From NCBI RefSeq assembly GCF_041435195.1, contig NZ_CP108106.1, forward strand, positions 2,480,001 to 2,544,000: 64,000 nt of DNA, given 5' to 3'. Below the pieces are notes generated by a model. The model saw only the letters and a list, made by a program, of their open reading frames with translations. It searched no databases and was not told the DNA's origin. The translations under genes were made by a program, and so were the position numbers. Positions 33,182 through 41,909 of this stretch are shown in pieces (positions within the stretch are counted from its first letter, which is position 1; every line of letters starts with the position of its first letter). The DNA comes from Streptomyces sp. NBC_00224 (GTDB lineage: Bacteria > Actinomycetota > Actinomycetes > Streptomycetales > Streptomycetaceae).

Positions 33182-34240
33182 ATGACCGCTCGTCGCAAGG
33201 CCGCCACCATCGCCGCCCTGGCCATGGCGCCGCTCGCGCTGACCGGGCTCGCGGCCGGTCCGGCCGCTGCCCACGGCTCGATGACGGATCCGGTCAGCCG
33301 GGTCTCCGCCTGCTACGCCGAGGGGCCGGAGAGCCCCCGCTCGGCCGCCTGCAAGGCGGCCGTCGCCGCCAGTGGGACCCAGGCGTTCTACGACTGGAAC
33401 GCGGTCAACATCGCCAACGCGGCGGGCAAGTCGAAGCAGATCATCCCCGACGGCAAGCTCTGCAGCGCGGGCAACGACAAGTACAAGGGCCTCGACCTGG
33501 CGCGCGCCGACTGGCCGTCCACCAAGCTGACCGCCGGGCGCCACGCCTTCCACTACAAGGGCACGGCTCCCCACAAGGGCACGTTCGAGCTGTACATCAC
33601 CAAAGGCGGCTACGACCCCACCAAGCCCCTGAAGTGGTCGGACCTGGAGTCCGCGCCGTTCGCCAAGGTGACGAACCCGTCGATGCGGAACGGCGATTAC
33701 GTCTTCGACGCGACCCTGCCCGCCAAGTCGGGCCGCCACCTCGTCTACTCGATCTGGCAGCGCTCGGACAGCCCCGAGGCCTTCTACACCTGCTCCGACG
33801 TGGTGTTCGGCAAGGACAGCGGCGGCACCGGATCCGCCCCGGCCCCGACGGCCTCGGCGCCGACCCAGCAGCAGGTCGAGGACGGCGCCTCCAAGTCGAC
33901 GGTGGAGCACCACGGGCACGGCGACGACGACGCGAGTACGGGCGCGGGTGCACCGGCGCGGCAGGCCGCCGACAAGGGCGGAAAGCCGAGCGGCGAGCAG
34001 CCTGGCAAGCAGGGCGGCGGCAAGGAGCAGTCCGGCAACCAGCCCCGGACCGACAGCGTGGCCGCGGCTCCGGCCCAGAACGGCTCGGTCAGCACCGAGA
34101 ACCTCGCCGAGACGGGCGGGAGCGGCTCCACCCCGTACCTCGCGTTCGGCGGTGCGGCCGCCCTGGCCGCGGGCGCCGCGTTCCTCTTCCTGACCGTCCG
34201 CCGCAAGGCCGCACCGGCCGGCGGCCGCCACGGCCGCTGA
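33182..34240 (+). CDS. AA10 lytic polysaccharide monooxygenase with LAETG wall anchor
   Basis: 352-residue copper oxidase attacking chitin or cellulose. After a signal peptide cut at AAA/HGSM, the mature N-terminal His31 and His131 (TAPHKG) form the copper brace. The AA10 domain runs to about residue 205. A low-complexity linker rich in Gly, Asp and His (HHGHGDDD) leads to LAETG (308-312), a hydrophobic helix and a basic tail RRKAAPAGGRHGR, a class E sortase signal. It should therefore be covalently wall-attached rather than free. AAGGAG precedes the ATG. From memory it resembles S. coelicolor SCO1734, linked to wall glycan remodelling. Confidence 0.93.
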   Translation: MTARRKAATIAALAMAPLALTGLAAGPAAAHGSMTDPVSRVSACYAEGPESPRSAACKAAVAASGTQAFYDWNAVNIANAAGKSKQIIPDGKLCSAGNDKYKGLDLARADWPSTKLTAGRHAFHYKGTAPHKGTFELYITKGGYDPTKPLKWSDLESAPFAKVTNPSMRNGDYVFDATLPAKSGRHLVYSIWQRSDSPEAFYTCSDVVFGKDSGGTGSAPAPTASAPTQQQVEDGASKSTVEHHGHGDDDASTGAGAPARQAADKGGKPSGEQPGKQGGGKEQSGNQPRTDSVAAAPAQNGSVSTENLAETGGSGSTPYLAFGGAAALAAGAAFLFLTVRRKAAPAGGRHGR

Positions 34241-34263
34241 TCCACCCTCTACACCCGCACAAG

Positions 34264-34306
34264 GCGAGGCCCCTTCAACCTACTTCGTAGGTTGAAGGGG
34301 CCTCGC
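34264..34306. terminator. Perfect 20-bp bidirectional terminator
   Basis: Positions 34264-34283 (beginning GCGAGGCCCC) are the exact complement of 34287-34306, with a three-base TTC loop. It lies between the convergent LPMO and lipase genes, 24 bases past the LPMO stop. A stem this long should stop transcription from both sides. Confidence 0.9.
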
Positions 34307-34360
34307 TGATGCCGGTGCCGACCGGTATGCGATCCGGCGCCGTCTACGGGGAGCGCGGGC

Positions 34361-35239
34361 TCAGCCGATGACGGACGCGCAGGTGGTGGGTGTGGCGTGC
34401 GCGGGGTCGAGCGCGTTCACCACTTCGTGGTAGGTGATGCGGTCGACGAGCCCCATCGCCACGTGCTCGGAGAGGTCGAGGGCGCACTTGTCCTGGATGA
34501 GGACGTTGTCGACATCGGGTCCGTCCAGGAACTGCGAGCGGTACGGGGTGACCACCTCGTCGTACTTGCTGGCGATGACGGTGTAGTGCACCCCGGGAAC
34601 GGTGTCGCCGCCCGCGTTGAGCTTGGCCAGGAACGGCGACCCGGCCACCTGGTCGGCGAGGCCGGGGGTGGCGAGGTTGAGCAGGTCCCCGGCGCCGGGG
34701 AAGTAGGGCAGCAGCGCCGTGAGGCCGAGCAGGGTGGTGCCGTGGTTGTCGGGCGCGATACCGACCAGGGTGTTCACCTTGGAGGCGCCGCCCATGAACT
34801 TCAGATACCAGCGCGGCATCATGCCGCCCTGGGAGTGCCCCACGAGATCGGCCTTGGGGGCGCCGGTCGACGCGAGCACTTTGTCTACGAAACCGGCGAG
34901 CTGTTCGGCCGATTTGTCGATGTGGCCGAGACCGTTGAAGAGCGGTACGCCCGGGAACTGCCCGTAGTCGAGGGAGAAGACGCAGTAGTCCCGGTGGGCG
35001 AGGTACGGGGCGAGGGCCAGCCAGTTGTCGACCGAGTTCCCGAAGGTGCCGTGGACCAGGACAACGGGGCGGGGGTGGGCGGCGGAGGGCTTGCAGGAAT
35101 AGTTGTTCCAGCCGCTGCTGGGGGCGGACTGGGCGTGCGCGGCGGTGGCGGGAACGGCGGTGGCCGCGGCCGCGAGCAGCAGCGCCGCCAGCGGTCCGAG
35201 CAGGTGTTTCCAGGCGCGGCGGGGCTTCCAGGGCAGCAT
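34361..35239 (-). CDS. Secreted triacylglycerol lipase (Lipase_2 family)
   Basis: 292-residue extracellular alpha/beta-hydrolase. The signal peptide (about residues 1-36, LAALLLAAAATAVPATAAHA) is followed by PVVLVHGTFGNSVDNWLALA, the oxyanion region. The nucleophile is Ser136 in GHSQGGMM; APDNHGTT and SKYDEVVTPY follow, the latter carrying the probable catalytic Asp. AAGGAG lies 8 bases before the ATG at 35239. Convergent with the LPMO and downstream of a TetR gene on the same strand, with two 13-base direct repeats in its promoter region. Confidence 0.93.
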   Translation of the reverse strand: MLPWKPRRAWKHLLGPLAALLLAAAATAVPATAAHAQSAPSSGWNNYSCKPSAAHPRPVVLVHGTFGNSVDNWLALAPYLAHRDYCVFSLDYGQFPGVPLFNGLGHIDKSAEQLAGFVDKVLASTGAPKADLVGHSQGGMMPRWYLKFMGGASKVNTLVGIAPDNHGTTLLGLTALLPYFPGAGDLLNLATPGLADQVAGSPFLAKLNAGGDTVPGVHYTVIASKYDEVVTPYRSQFLDGPDVDNVLIQDKCALDLSEHVAMGLVDRITYHEVVNALDPAHATPTTCASVIG

Positions 35240-35322
35240 CGAGCGATCTCCTTGCGGCTCAAGGGGAGTTGCGGGGACACACACCCTGTGATCCGGACCA
35301 CAAGTGCTGTTCGCTCGCCAAA

Positions 35323-35362
35323 TTACGCACCAGTAGCCTGAGAGTGAAGTTACGCGTCAGTA
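35323..35362. promoter_or_regulatory. Direct repeat TTACGCRYCAGTA before the lipase
   Basis: TTACGCACCAGTA (35323-35335) and TTACGCGTCAGTA (35350-35362) are 27 bases apart in the lipase upstream region, 84-123 bases from the start. The second contains TTAC-N6-GTAA dyad symmetry. They are likely regulator sites; the TetR encoded just upstream is a candidate, although its own promoter has a different repeat. Confidence 0.5.
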
Positions 35363-35426
35363 AAAACTGCCGTGTCGCTGTCCGGGCTCAGCTACCTCCC
35401 TTCCGGCACCCACGCTCCCGGCTCCC

Positions 35427-36155
35427 TCATTCGCGGCCCCGCCGCCGCCCGACCCCGCGGCTCTTGACCCCTACGCCTTCGCCCCCTGCACCTTCACCCC
35501 TGGCGCCCTCATCCCCGTCGGCCGACAGCAGCTTCTCCAGCGCCGCGGCGAGATCGGCCGCGAGTTCGTCGTCGACCGGGGCGTGGCGGCTCAGCAGCCG
35601 GTACCACATCACCCCGAACGCGAAGTCGACGGCGAGGTCGAGCGACGCGTCGGCGCCCTCGCTCAATTCGCCGCGCCGCACCCCGCGTTCCAGGATCTGG
35701 CGCAGCACCTCGCGGCGCGGGCCGATCACCGACTCCTGCAGCCGCCGGGACAGCTCGGCGTCGCCCTGCGCGTCGGCCATCAGCCCCACGATGGCCCGGC
35801 CGGTGACGCCCCGGGTCAGCTCGAAGGTGTAGGCGAGGAGCTCCTCGACATCGCCGCGGACGCCGCCCGTGTCGGGGAACAGCCGGTCGGGGGTGCGGTG
35901 CGGCAGCTCACCCAGGACTTCGATGAGGACGTCCTGCTTGGACGGCCACCAGCGGTAGACGGTCTGGCGGCCGACGCCGGCTTCGTCCGCGATCCCCTTC
36001 ATCGTCAGTTCCTGGTAGCCGTCGCGCTGGCACAGCTCCAGCGCGGCCTCCAGCACGGCGCGCCGGGCCGTCTCACTGCGGGGCCGCCCGCGGGGGGCCG
36101 GACCCTCGCCCGACCCGCCTCCCGGCACCTTCGAGGAATTTTCGGGATTCTCCAT
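35427..36155 (-). CDS. TetR-family regulator divergent from an SDR gene
   Basis: 242-residue TetR repressor. The helix-turn-helix is MKGIADEAGVGRQTVYRWWP (about residues 52-71) in a typical setting (RRAVLEAALELCQRDGYQEL). The C-terminal 25 residues are Gly/Arg-rich and probably disordered (VKSRGVGRRRGRE). The gene is divergent from a short-chain dehydrogenase with an 86-base gap carrying two 22-base direct repeats, the probable operators. The ligand pocket sequence gives no clue to effector. It could also act on the lipase downstream. Confidence 0.85.
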   Translation of the reverse strand: MENPENSSKVPGGGSGEGPAPRGRPRSETARRAVLEAALELCQRDGYQELTMKGIADEAGVGRQTVYRWWPSKQDVLIEVLGELPHRTPDRLFPDTGGVRGDVEELLAYTFELTRGVTGRAIVGLMADAQGDAELSRRLQESVIGPRREVLRQILERGVRRGELSEGADASLDLAVDFAFGVMWYRLLSRHAPVDDELAADLAAALEKLLSADGDEGARGEGAGGEGVGVKSRGVGRRRGRE

Positions 36156-36162
36156 GGGACCA

Positions 36163-36213
36163 CTTTACAAGACACCGTGCACCGGAATACGCTTTACGAG
36201 ACACGGAGCACCG
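36163..36213. promoter_or_regulatory. Duplicated 22-base operator between tetR and SDR genes
   Basis: CTTTACAAGACACCGTGCAC plus CG (36163-36184) and CTTTACGAGACACGGAGCAC plus CG (36192-36213) differ at three positions and are offset by 29 bases. They lie just upstream of both divergent starts, where repression of both genes would be efficient. Confidence 0.65.
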
Positions 36214-36241
36214 TAATTTGTCGAAGCGTGGAAGGTACGGC

Positions 36242-36979
36242 ATGAACGAGCGAGTTGTGATCATCGGCGGCACGTCCGGCATCGGCCTGGCGGCCGCGCG
36301 GCGCCAGCTCACCGAGGGCAGGGATGTCGTCGTCACCGGCCGCACCCCGGAGCGGCTGCGTGCGGCGCTGGCCGAACTGGACGCGCTGGAGGGCGTGGTG
36401 GGCACGGCGACGGGCGCGATCGTGGACGCCCGGGACGAGACGGCCACGGTCGAGTTCTTCGCCGGCCTCCAGCGGGCCGACCACGTCGTCATCGCCGCGA
36501 CCGGCGCCACCGCGGCGGGGCCGTTCCGCTCGGTGACGACGGAGGCGCTGCGCGAGGCCGCCGAGGGCAAGTTGATCGCGCACAGCCTCACGGCCCGGGC
36601 CGCCCTCGAAGTCCTGTCCCCCGGCGGGTCGCTCACCTTCCTGACCGCCGCGTCGGCGGGCGCCGCGATGCCCGGCACGGCGGGGCTCGCGGCCGTCAAC
36701 GCCTCGGTCGCGGCGATGGTCCCCGTCCTCGCCGTCGAGCTGGGCCCGATCCGGGTCAACGCGGTCTCGCCGGGCGTGGTGGACACGCCGTGGTGGGACT
36801 GGATGGACGCGGACGCCAAGGCGCAGACCTTCGCCTCGTACGCCAAGTCGACCCCGGCCGGCCGCTGCGGCGCCCCCGAGGACATCGCGGACGCCATCGC
36901 GTTCCTCATAGGCAACAGCTTCACGACGGGCGTCGTGCTCACGGTGGACGGGGGTGCGCGGCTCTCGGCAGGGGCGTAA
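36242..36979 (+). CDS. Short-chain dehydrogenase/reductase lacking the YxxxK motif
   Basis: 245-residue classical-length SDR. The Rossmann motif GGTSGIG (residues 9-15) and the C-terminal IRVNAVSPGVVDTPW and TTGVVLTVDGGARL are intact. Where the catalytic Tyr-x3-Lys should be, the sequence reads GTAGLAAVNASVAAMVPVLA, so both Tyr and Lys are missing. It may be a non-catalytic or substrate-sensing SDR, or use another mechanism. GGAAGG precedes the ATG. It is controlled, by inference, by the divergent TetR through the duplicated operator. Confidence 0.85.
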   Translation: MNERVVIIGGTSGIGLAAARRQLTEGRDVVVTGRTPERLRAALAELDALEGVVGTATGAIVDARDETATVEFFAGLQRADHVVIAATGATAAGPFRSVTTEALREAAEGKLIAHSLTARAALEVLSPGGSLTFLTAASAGAAMPGTAGLAAVNASVAAMVPVLAVELGPIRVNAVSPGVVDTPWWDWMDADAKAQTFASYAKSTPAGRCGAPEDIADAIAFLIGNSFTTGVVLTVDGGARLSAGA

Positions 36980-37044
36980 GCAAGTACGCCGCGGGCGGGG
37001 CGAGGTCCCCGGCCCGGCCCCGGCGAGGCGGAACCGGGCCGCAC

Positions 37045-38232
37045 TCAGGCAGCGTCGGCCAGGGTGCCAGGGGCTGCTGCGGTGCCAGTGACTGCTGCGA
37101 CGCCAGGGGCTGCCACGGTGCCGACAGGGGCGGCCCCCGGACCGGTTGCCGCCGCCGCGCTGACGATCGCGGCCGGGCCGAAGCGGGCGCGGGCGCGGTC
37201 GGCGACCGCCTCGATACGGCGGGCCCGGTCGTCCGCGGGGTCGAACGTCAACTGCCGGGAGGCCAGTCGGGCGGGCGTCAGCCCCTCGGCCCGCAGGGAG
37301 ATGCCCCGGACGCGGGCTCGCTGGAGGCCCAGCGACTCGTGGATCGCGTACGCCAGCGCGGTGAGCGCCGGGGAGTGGGCCGTGGGCTCGCGCAGGGTGC
37401 GGCCACGAGTGGTGGTGGACCGGTCGGCGTATCGGACGGTGAGCGTCAGGGAGCGGCACACCTGCTCCGTACCGCGCAGCCGGGCGCCCAGCTCCTCCGT
37501 GAGGGAGAGCAGCGCACGGCGTCGGCGGTCGGGGTCCAACTCGTCACGGGGGAAGGAGCGTTCGGCACCGAGGGAGCGGGCCGCCGCGTTCGGTACGACG
37601 GGGGTGCGGTCGATGCCTCGGGCCCGTTCGTGGAGCTCGCGCCCGGACCGCGCGCCGACGATCCGCTGCAAGGTGGCGAGCGGGGCGGCGGCGACCCTGC
37701 CGACCGAGTCGAGCCCGTACGAGCAGAGGGTACGGGCGGTCGCGGTGCCGACCCCGTCCAGCGCGGCGACGGGCTTGTCCGCCAGGAACTCCGTCACCTC
37801 GTCCGGGGACAGCGCCAGGGTCGTGCCCGGCCGGGCACCCCGGGCGGCCATCCGGGCCAGCATGGGGTTGGGCCCGGCCCCGATGGTGCAGTCCACTCCG
37901 CAGTGGGCGAGCGCCCTGACCCGGATGACGGAGGCGAGCTGGGCCGCGTTCCACCCGAAGTACCGCTCGGCGCCCCGCACATCGACGAGCGCGGCGTCCG
38001 GCGGGAGCGCCTGGACGACCGGGGTGAGACCGCCGAGCACCGCGAGCAGCGCGGGGAGCGCGGCCTCACGCCCACCACCCGCACCCGCGCTCCCACCGGC
38101 CCCGACAGCCGCAGCCCCGGCACCCGTACCACCAGCAGCCCCGGCACCACCCGTACCACCGGCAGCAGACCCTTCAGGCACAGGAGACACAGGAGACACA
38201 GGAGGCATATGGAATCGGACGCAGAGGATCAT
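37045..38232 (-). CDS. ImuB-like Y-family DNA polymerase paralogue
   Basis: 395-residue protein of the Y-family fold, the usual partner of DnaE2 in damage-induced mutagenesis. The fingers/thumb region is recognisable (CTIGAGPNPMLARMAARGAR, LDGVGTATARTLCSYGLDSV) and so is the little-finger domain. The palm's catalytic acidic residues are absent: the N-terminus is MILCVRFHMPP and the second site reads ALVDVRGAERYFG. It is thus a non-catalytic scaffold like ImuB. A Gly/Ala low-complexity insert lies near residues 20-60. Its ATG overlaps the dnaE2 stop (ATGA). No imuA gene is nearby. Confidence 0.85.
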   Translation of the reverse strand: MILCVRFHMPPVSPVSPVPEGSAAGGTGGAGAAGGTGAGAAAVGAGGSAGAGGGREAALPALLAVLGGLTPVVQALPPDAALVDVRGAERYFGWNAAQLASVIRVRALAHCGVDCTIGAGPNPMLARMAARGARPGTTLALSPDEVTEFLADKPVAALDGVGTATARTLCSYGLDSVGRVAAAPLATLQRIVGARSGRELHERARGIDRTPVVPNAAARSLGAERSFPRDELDPDRRRRALLSLTEELGARLRGTEQVCRSLTLTVRYADRSTTTRGRTLREPTAHSPALTALAYAIHESLGLQRARVRGISLRAEGLTPARLASRQLTFDPADDRARRIEAVADRARARFGPAAIVSAAAATGPGAAPVGTVAAPGVAAVTGTAAAPGTLADAA

Positions 38233-41200
38233 CCCGCGCTCCCCGGGCTCTGGTGCCACAACTTCCGGCCGGTGGCGGCTCGTTCGCCGGGGGGCTGGAG
38301 GTCGGCCCAGGGGTTCAGCTGATACCCCGTGGACAGTTCGATACGGCGTCCACCGTCGGGCTCCTCCCCGGGTGTCCCCTCTCCCTCCCCTTCTCCCTCG
38401 CCCTCGCCGTCAGGCGTCGGCGTCGGCGCCGGGGTCGACAGGCGGGCGGAGACCGCGTCCAGGCCGCCCTCGCGGCGGAGTTCGACCAGCTCGGCCAGGT
38501 TCCAGGCCGCGGCGCCCACCACGCTGAGGCTGCGCGGGCCGCGTCGCTGCACCACCCCTCGTACCAGCAGGAGCCAGGAATGGAAGACAGTGTGAGCACA
38601 GGCGGCGTGGCTGTCGCCGAAGAAGGCGAGGTCGACCAGGCCCGTCCCGTCGTCCAGCGTGGTGAAGATGACCCGCTGGCCGGACCGGATGGGCGGGGTC
38701 TGGGTGGCCGCCTTGGCGCCCGCGACCAGGACGGTCTCGCCGTGCCCGGCGTCCCGCAGCCGCTTGGCCGAGACCACGCCCAGCTCCTTCAGGAACGTCT
38801 CGTGATCCACCATCAGATGGCGGGAAGCGTCCATGCCGAGGACGCCCAGCTCGGCGCTGAGCCGTTCCGCCTCGTCGAGGTCGGGCAGTCCGGCGCGGGC
38901 CGTCCGCCGCCCGTCGCCGAGCGGGAGCTGGCCGCCGCCGGACCCGGCCGCCCGCTGGGCGCGGTGGAGTTCGGCGAGGTGCAGCAGCAGGTCGCGCCGG
39001 TTGCCGCCGAACGCGTCGAGCGCGCCGACCTGGGCGAGCCGTTCGGCGACGGGGCGGCTCGGCCTGGCCCGCCGCCAGAAGTCGAGCAGCGAGGAGTAGG
39101 GCTGCCCCTGTTCGATCCGGGCGGTCTCGGCCTCGCTGATCCCCTGGACGTCCGCGAGCGCGAGCCGGAGCCCCCAGATCCGGGAATTGGACACCAGTTC
39201 GATTCGATGGGCGGCCGCCGACCGGTTCACGTCCACCGGCAGGATGGGCACCCCGCGCCGCCGTGCGTCCGCGAGGAGCAGACGCTTGGGGTACATCCCG
39301 GGGTCATGGGTGAGCAGCCCGGCGTAGAAGGCGGCCGGGTGGTGGGCCTTGAGCCAGGCCGACTGGTAGGTCGGCACGGCGAACGCGACGGCGTGCGCCT
39401 TGCAGAAGCCGTACGAGCCGAAGGCCTTGATGATCTCCCAGGTGCGGTCGATCACTTCGGGCGTGTACGAGCGCTCGGCCGCGCGCGCGGCGAACCAGAC
39501 GCGGATCTTCTCCTGCGACTCGGGGTCGGAGAGGGCGCGCCGGGCCTGGTCGGCCTCGGCCCGGTCGCAGCCGGTCATGACGGCCACCATCCGGATGAGC
39601 TGCTCGTGGAAGACGACCACGCCGTAGGTCTCCTCCAGTACGTCCGCCAGGTCCTCGTGCGGGTGGCGCACCGGGGCCCGCCCGTGGCGCGCCTCGATGA
39701 ACGGCCGGACCATGTCGGCGGCGACCGGCCCCGGCCGGAAGAGCGAGATGTCCACGACCAGGTCGTGGAAGGTCGAGGGCTGCAGCCGTCCGATCAGATC
39801 GCGCTGGCCCGGCGACTCGATCTGGAAGCAGCCGAGCGTCTCGGTGGAGCGGATGAGCCGGTAGGTCGGCAGGTCCCCCTGCGGCACCTGGCGCGGGTCG
39901 TCGAGGTCCAGCTTCCGGCCGGTGGTGCGGCCGATCTCGGCGACCGCGTGCGCCATCGCCGACTGCATCCGTACGCCGAGGACATCCAGCTTGAGCAGCC
40001 CGAGGTCCTCCACGTCCTCCTTGTCGAACTGGGACATGGGGAACCCCTCGCCGCTGGTCGGCACCACCGGGGTGCGGCGCAGCAGCGTGATGTTCGAGAG
40101 CAGCACTCCGCACGGGTGCATGGCGACCCCGCGCGGCAGCCCGTCCAGCGCCTCGACCAGCTCCCACAGCCTCCCGTGCCGCCCCTGCTCCGCCGCGACC
40201 TCGCGCAGCTCCGGCAGTTCGGCCATCGCGGCGCGGGCGTCACGGGCCCGGATGTGCGGGAAGGACTTGGCGATCCGGTCGATCTCGGCCGGGTCCATGG
40301 ACAGCGCGGCGCCCACGTCGCGTACGGCGTGGCGGACCCGGTAGGTCTCGGGCATGGCGACGGTGGCGACCCGTTCGGTGCCGAAGCGGCCGATGATCGC
40401 GCGGTAGACGTCGAGGCGGCGGGCGGACTCGACGTCGATGTCGATGTCGGGCAGCACATAGCGCCGGGTGGACAGGAAGCGCTCCATCAGCAGGCCGTGT
40501 TCGACGGGGTCGGCGTGGGCGATGCCGAGGAGGTGGTTGACGAGCGACCCGGCGCTGGAGCCGCGCGCGGCCACCCGGATGCCCATCTCCCGTATGTCGT
40601 CGACGACTTGGGCGACGGTGAGGAAGTACGCGGCGAAGCCGTGGAAGGCGATGACGTCCAGCTCCCGGTGCATCCGCTCCCAGTACGTGCGGTCGGTGTC
40701 GTAGCCGCGCAGCACCATGCCGGCGGCGGCCCGGGAGGCGAGGACCCGCTGCGGGGTGCGGTCCGCGGCGCCGACGAGATGGGGCTCGGGGAAGTAGCTG
40801 TACGTCTTGAGGCCCAGCTCCCCCCGGGGGTCGACCAGGCACGCGGCGGCGGTCTCCTCGGTCGTGGTGAGCAGCCGGTGCGCGGCGTCCCGGCGGAACC
40901 CGGCGGCCTCGGCGACCCGTTCGGCGGCGCGGGCCATGGCGGCCGGGTCCTTGAGCCAGCGCTCGCCGCTGTCCAGCCCCCGGCGCGGGTCGACGGGGAC
41001 GAGCCGGCGGGCCGCGTCCAGGACGTCGGCGACCGGCCCGAGCCCGGCGTCCGCGTACCGCACGGCGTTGGTCAGCACGGCCGGTACACCCTGTTCGGCG
41101 GCGAGGCCGAGGGTGCGGGCGGCGAGCCGCAGCGAGCCGGGCCCGGTGCCCGCGCGCCCGTGGTGCACGACCTCCAGGCGCAGGGCGTCGCCGTACAGCT

Positions 41201-41735
41201 CGCGCCACGGCGCGAGGAGGTGAGCGGCCCGGTCCGGGCGGCCGGTGGCGAGCGCCCTGCCCACCTCGGACGCGGGTCCCAGCAGCACGGTGAGTCCGTC
41301 GGCGGGCAGCGCGGACCAGGAGAGGACAGGCGGTCCGGCGGCCGTGTGGGCGGCGGTGATCAGCCGGCAGAGCTCCGCCCAGCCGGTGGCGCCGTCCCGG
41401 GCGAGGAAGGTGGCGCGCGGCGCCGACTCGTCGACGAAGGCGCCGCCCCGCACCGGGGTGCGCGGACGCCGGGCGGAGGCGACCTCTCTCGCCTGCCCCT
41501 TCGCTTGTTCGAGGAGGTGTTCCGGGACGGCGAGGTCGGTGCCGAAGAGCGGGCGCACCCCCGCCGCGGCGCACGCCTTGGCGAAGCGCACGGCGCCGGC
41601 GAGGGTGTCCCGGTCGGTGAGAGCGAGTGCGTCCATCCCCCGTTCGGCGGCGCGCTCGGCCAGCCGTTCCGGGTGGGAAGCCCCGTACCGCAGGGAGTAA
41701 CCCGAAACGGTGCGCAGATGCGTGAAACCGGGCAC
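38229..41735 (-). CDS. dnaE2: Error-prone DNA polymerase III alpha subunit, DnaE2
   Basis: 1168-residue C-family polymerase for translesion synthesis. It has the N-terminal PHP domain (FTHLRTVSGYSLRYG), the catalytic palm motif PDIDIDVES (Asp430-432-434), FNC-like region FGSYGFCKAHAVAFAV, and a C-terminal OB fold (VLVAGAKAATQTPPIRSG). A Glu/Gly repeat (GEGEGEGEGEG) lies near the C-terminus. GTG at 41735 has AGGAGG 5 bases upstream and begins PGFTHL, the family start; a TTG at 41753 is less likely. It is followed by an overlapping imuB-like gene. An SOS box at 41793-41806 indicates LexA control. Confidence 0.95.
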   Translation of the reverse strand: MPGFTHLRTVSGYSLRYGASHPERLAERAAERGMDALALTDRDTLAGAVRFAKACAAAGVRPLFGTDLAVPEHLLEQAKGQAREVASARRPRTPVRGGAFVDESAPRATFLARDGATGWAELCRLITAAHTAAGPPVLSWSALPADGLTVLLGPASEVGRALATGRPDRAAHLLAPWRELYGDALRLEVVHHGRAGTGPGSLRLAARTLGLAAEQGVPAVLTNAVRYADAGLGPVADVLDAARRLVPVDPRRGLDSGERWLKDPAAMARAAERVAEAAGFRRDAAHRLLTTTEETAAACLVDPRGELGLKTYSYFPEPHLVGAADRTPQRVLASRAAAGMVLRGYDTDRTYWERMHRELDVIAFHGFAAYFLTVAQVVDDIREMGIRVAARGSSAGSLVNHLLGIAHADPVEHGLLMERFLSTRRYVLPDIDIDVESARRLDVYRAIIGRFGTERVATVAMPETYRVRHAVRDVGAALSMDPAEIDRIAKSFPHIRARDARAAMAELPELREVAAEQGRHGRLWELVEALDGLPRGVAMHPCGVLLSNITLLRRTPVVPTSGEGFPMSQFDKEDVEDLGLLKLDVLGVRMQSAMAHAVAEIGRTTGRKLDLDDPRQVPQGDLPTYRLIRSTETLGCFQIESPGQRDLIGRLQPSTFHDLVVDISLFRPGPVAADMVRPFIEARHGRAPVRHPHEDLADVLEETYGVVVFHEQLIRMVAVMTGCDRAEADQARRALSDPESQEKIRVWFAARAAERSYTPEVIDRTWEIIKAFGSYGFCKAHAVAFAVPTYQSAWLKAHHPAAFYAGLLTHDPGMYPKRLLLADARRRGVPILPVDVNRSAAAHRIELVSNSRIWGLRLALADVQGISEAETARIEQGQPYSSLLDFWRRARPSRPVAERLAQVGALDAFGGNRRDLLLHLAELHRAQRAAGSGGGQLPLGDGRRTARAGLPDLDEAERLSAELGVLGMDASRHLMVDHETFLKELGVVSAKRLRDAGHGETVLVAGAKAATQTPPIRSGQRVIFTTLDDGTGLVDLAFFGDSHAACAHTVFHSWLLLVRGVVQRRGPRSLSVVGAAAWNLAELVELRREGGLDAVSARLSTPAPTPTPDGEGEGEGEGEGTPGEEPDGGRRIELSTGYQLNPWADLQPPGERAATGRKLWHQSPGSAG

Positions 41736-41776
41736 CCGCACCTCCTGGACCAATCGTTCTCACTTCCCCCTCCTTC

Positions 41777-41806
41777 ACCATAGACCAATTTTCGAACGTA
41801 CGTGCG
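41777..41806 (-). promoter_or_regulatory. dnaE2 promoter with SOS (LexA) box
   Basis: CGAACGTACGTGCG (41793-41806) matches the actinobacterial LexA consensus CGAACrnryGTTCG at all but one base. A -10 TATGGT (41782-41777) on the minus strand lies 10 bases downstream, so LexA would cover the -35 region. The same box is 104 bases upstream of the divergent membrane-protein gene. Confidence 0.7.
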
Positions 41807-41909
41807 ATGGATGAATGAGCGGCCAGTGCGCGCGACCAGTACGAAGGTCGTCAGCCATTCGGACCAGCCCCGACTGCGCCGCCCTGCCGCGCCCCGGAGG
41901 GTGAGGGGC

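Noticed and set aside
38253..41783. A 3.5 kb plus-strand open frame opposite dnaE2
   Set aside because: Shadow of dnaE2: no domain, Val/Gly/Arg-rich composition, and no ribosome site.
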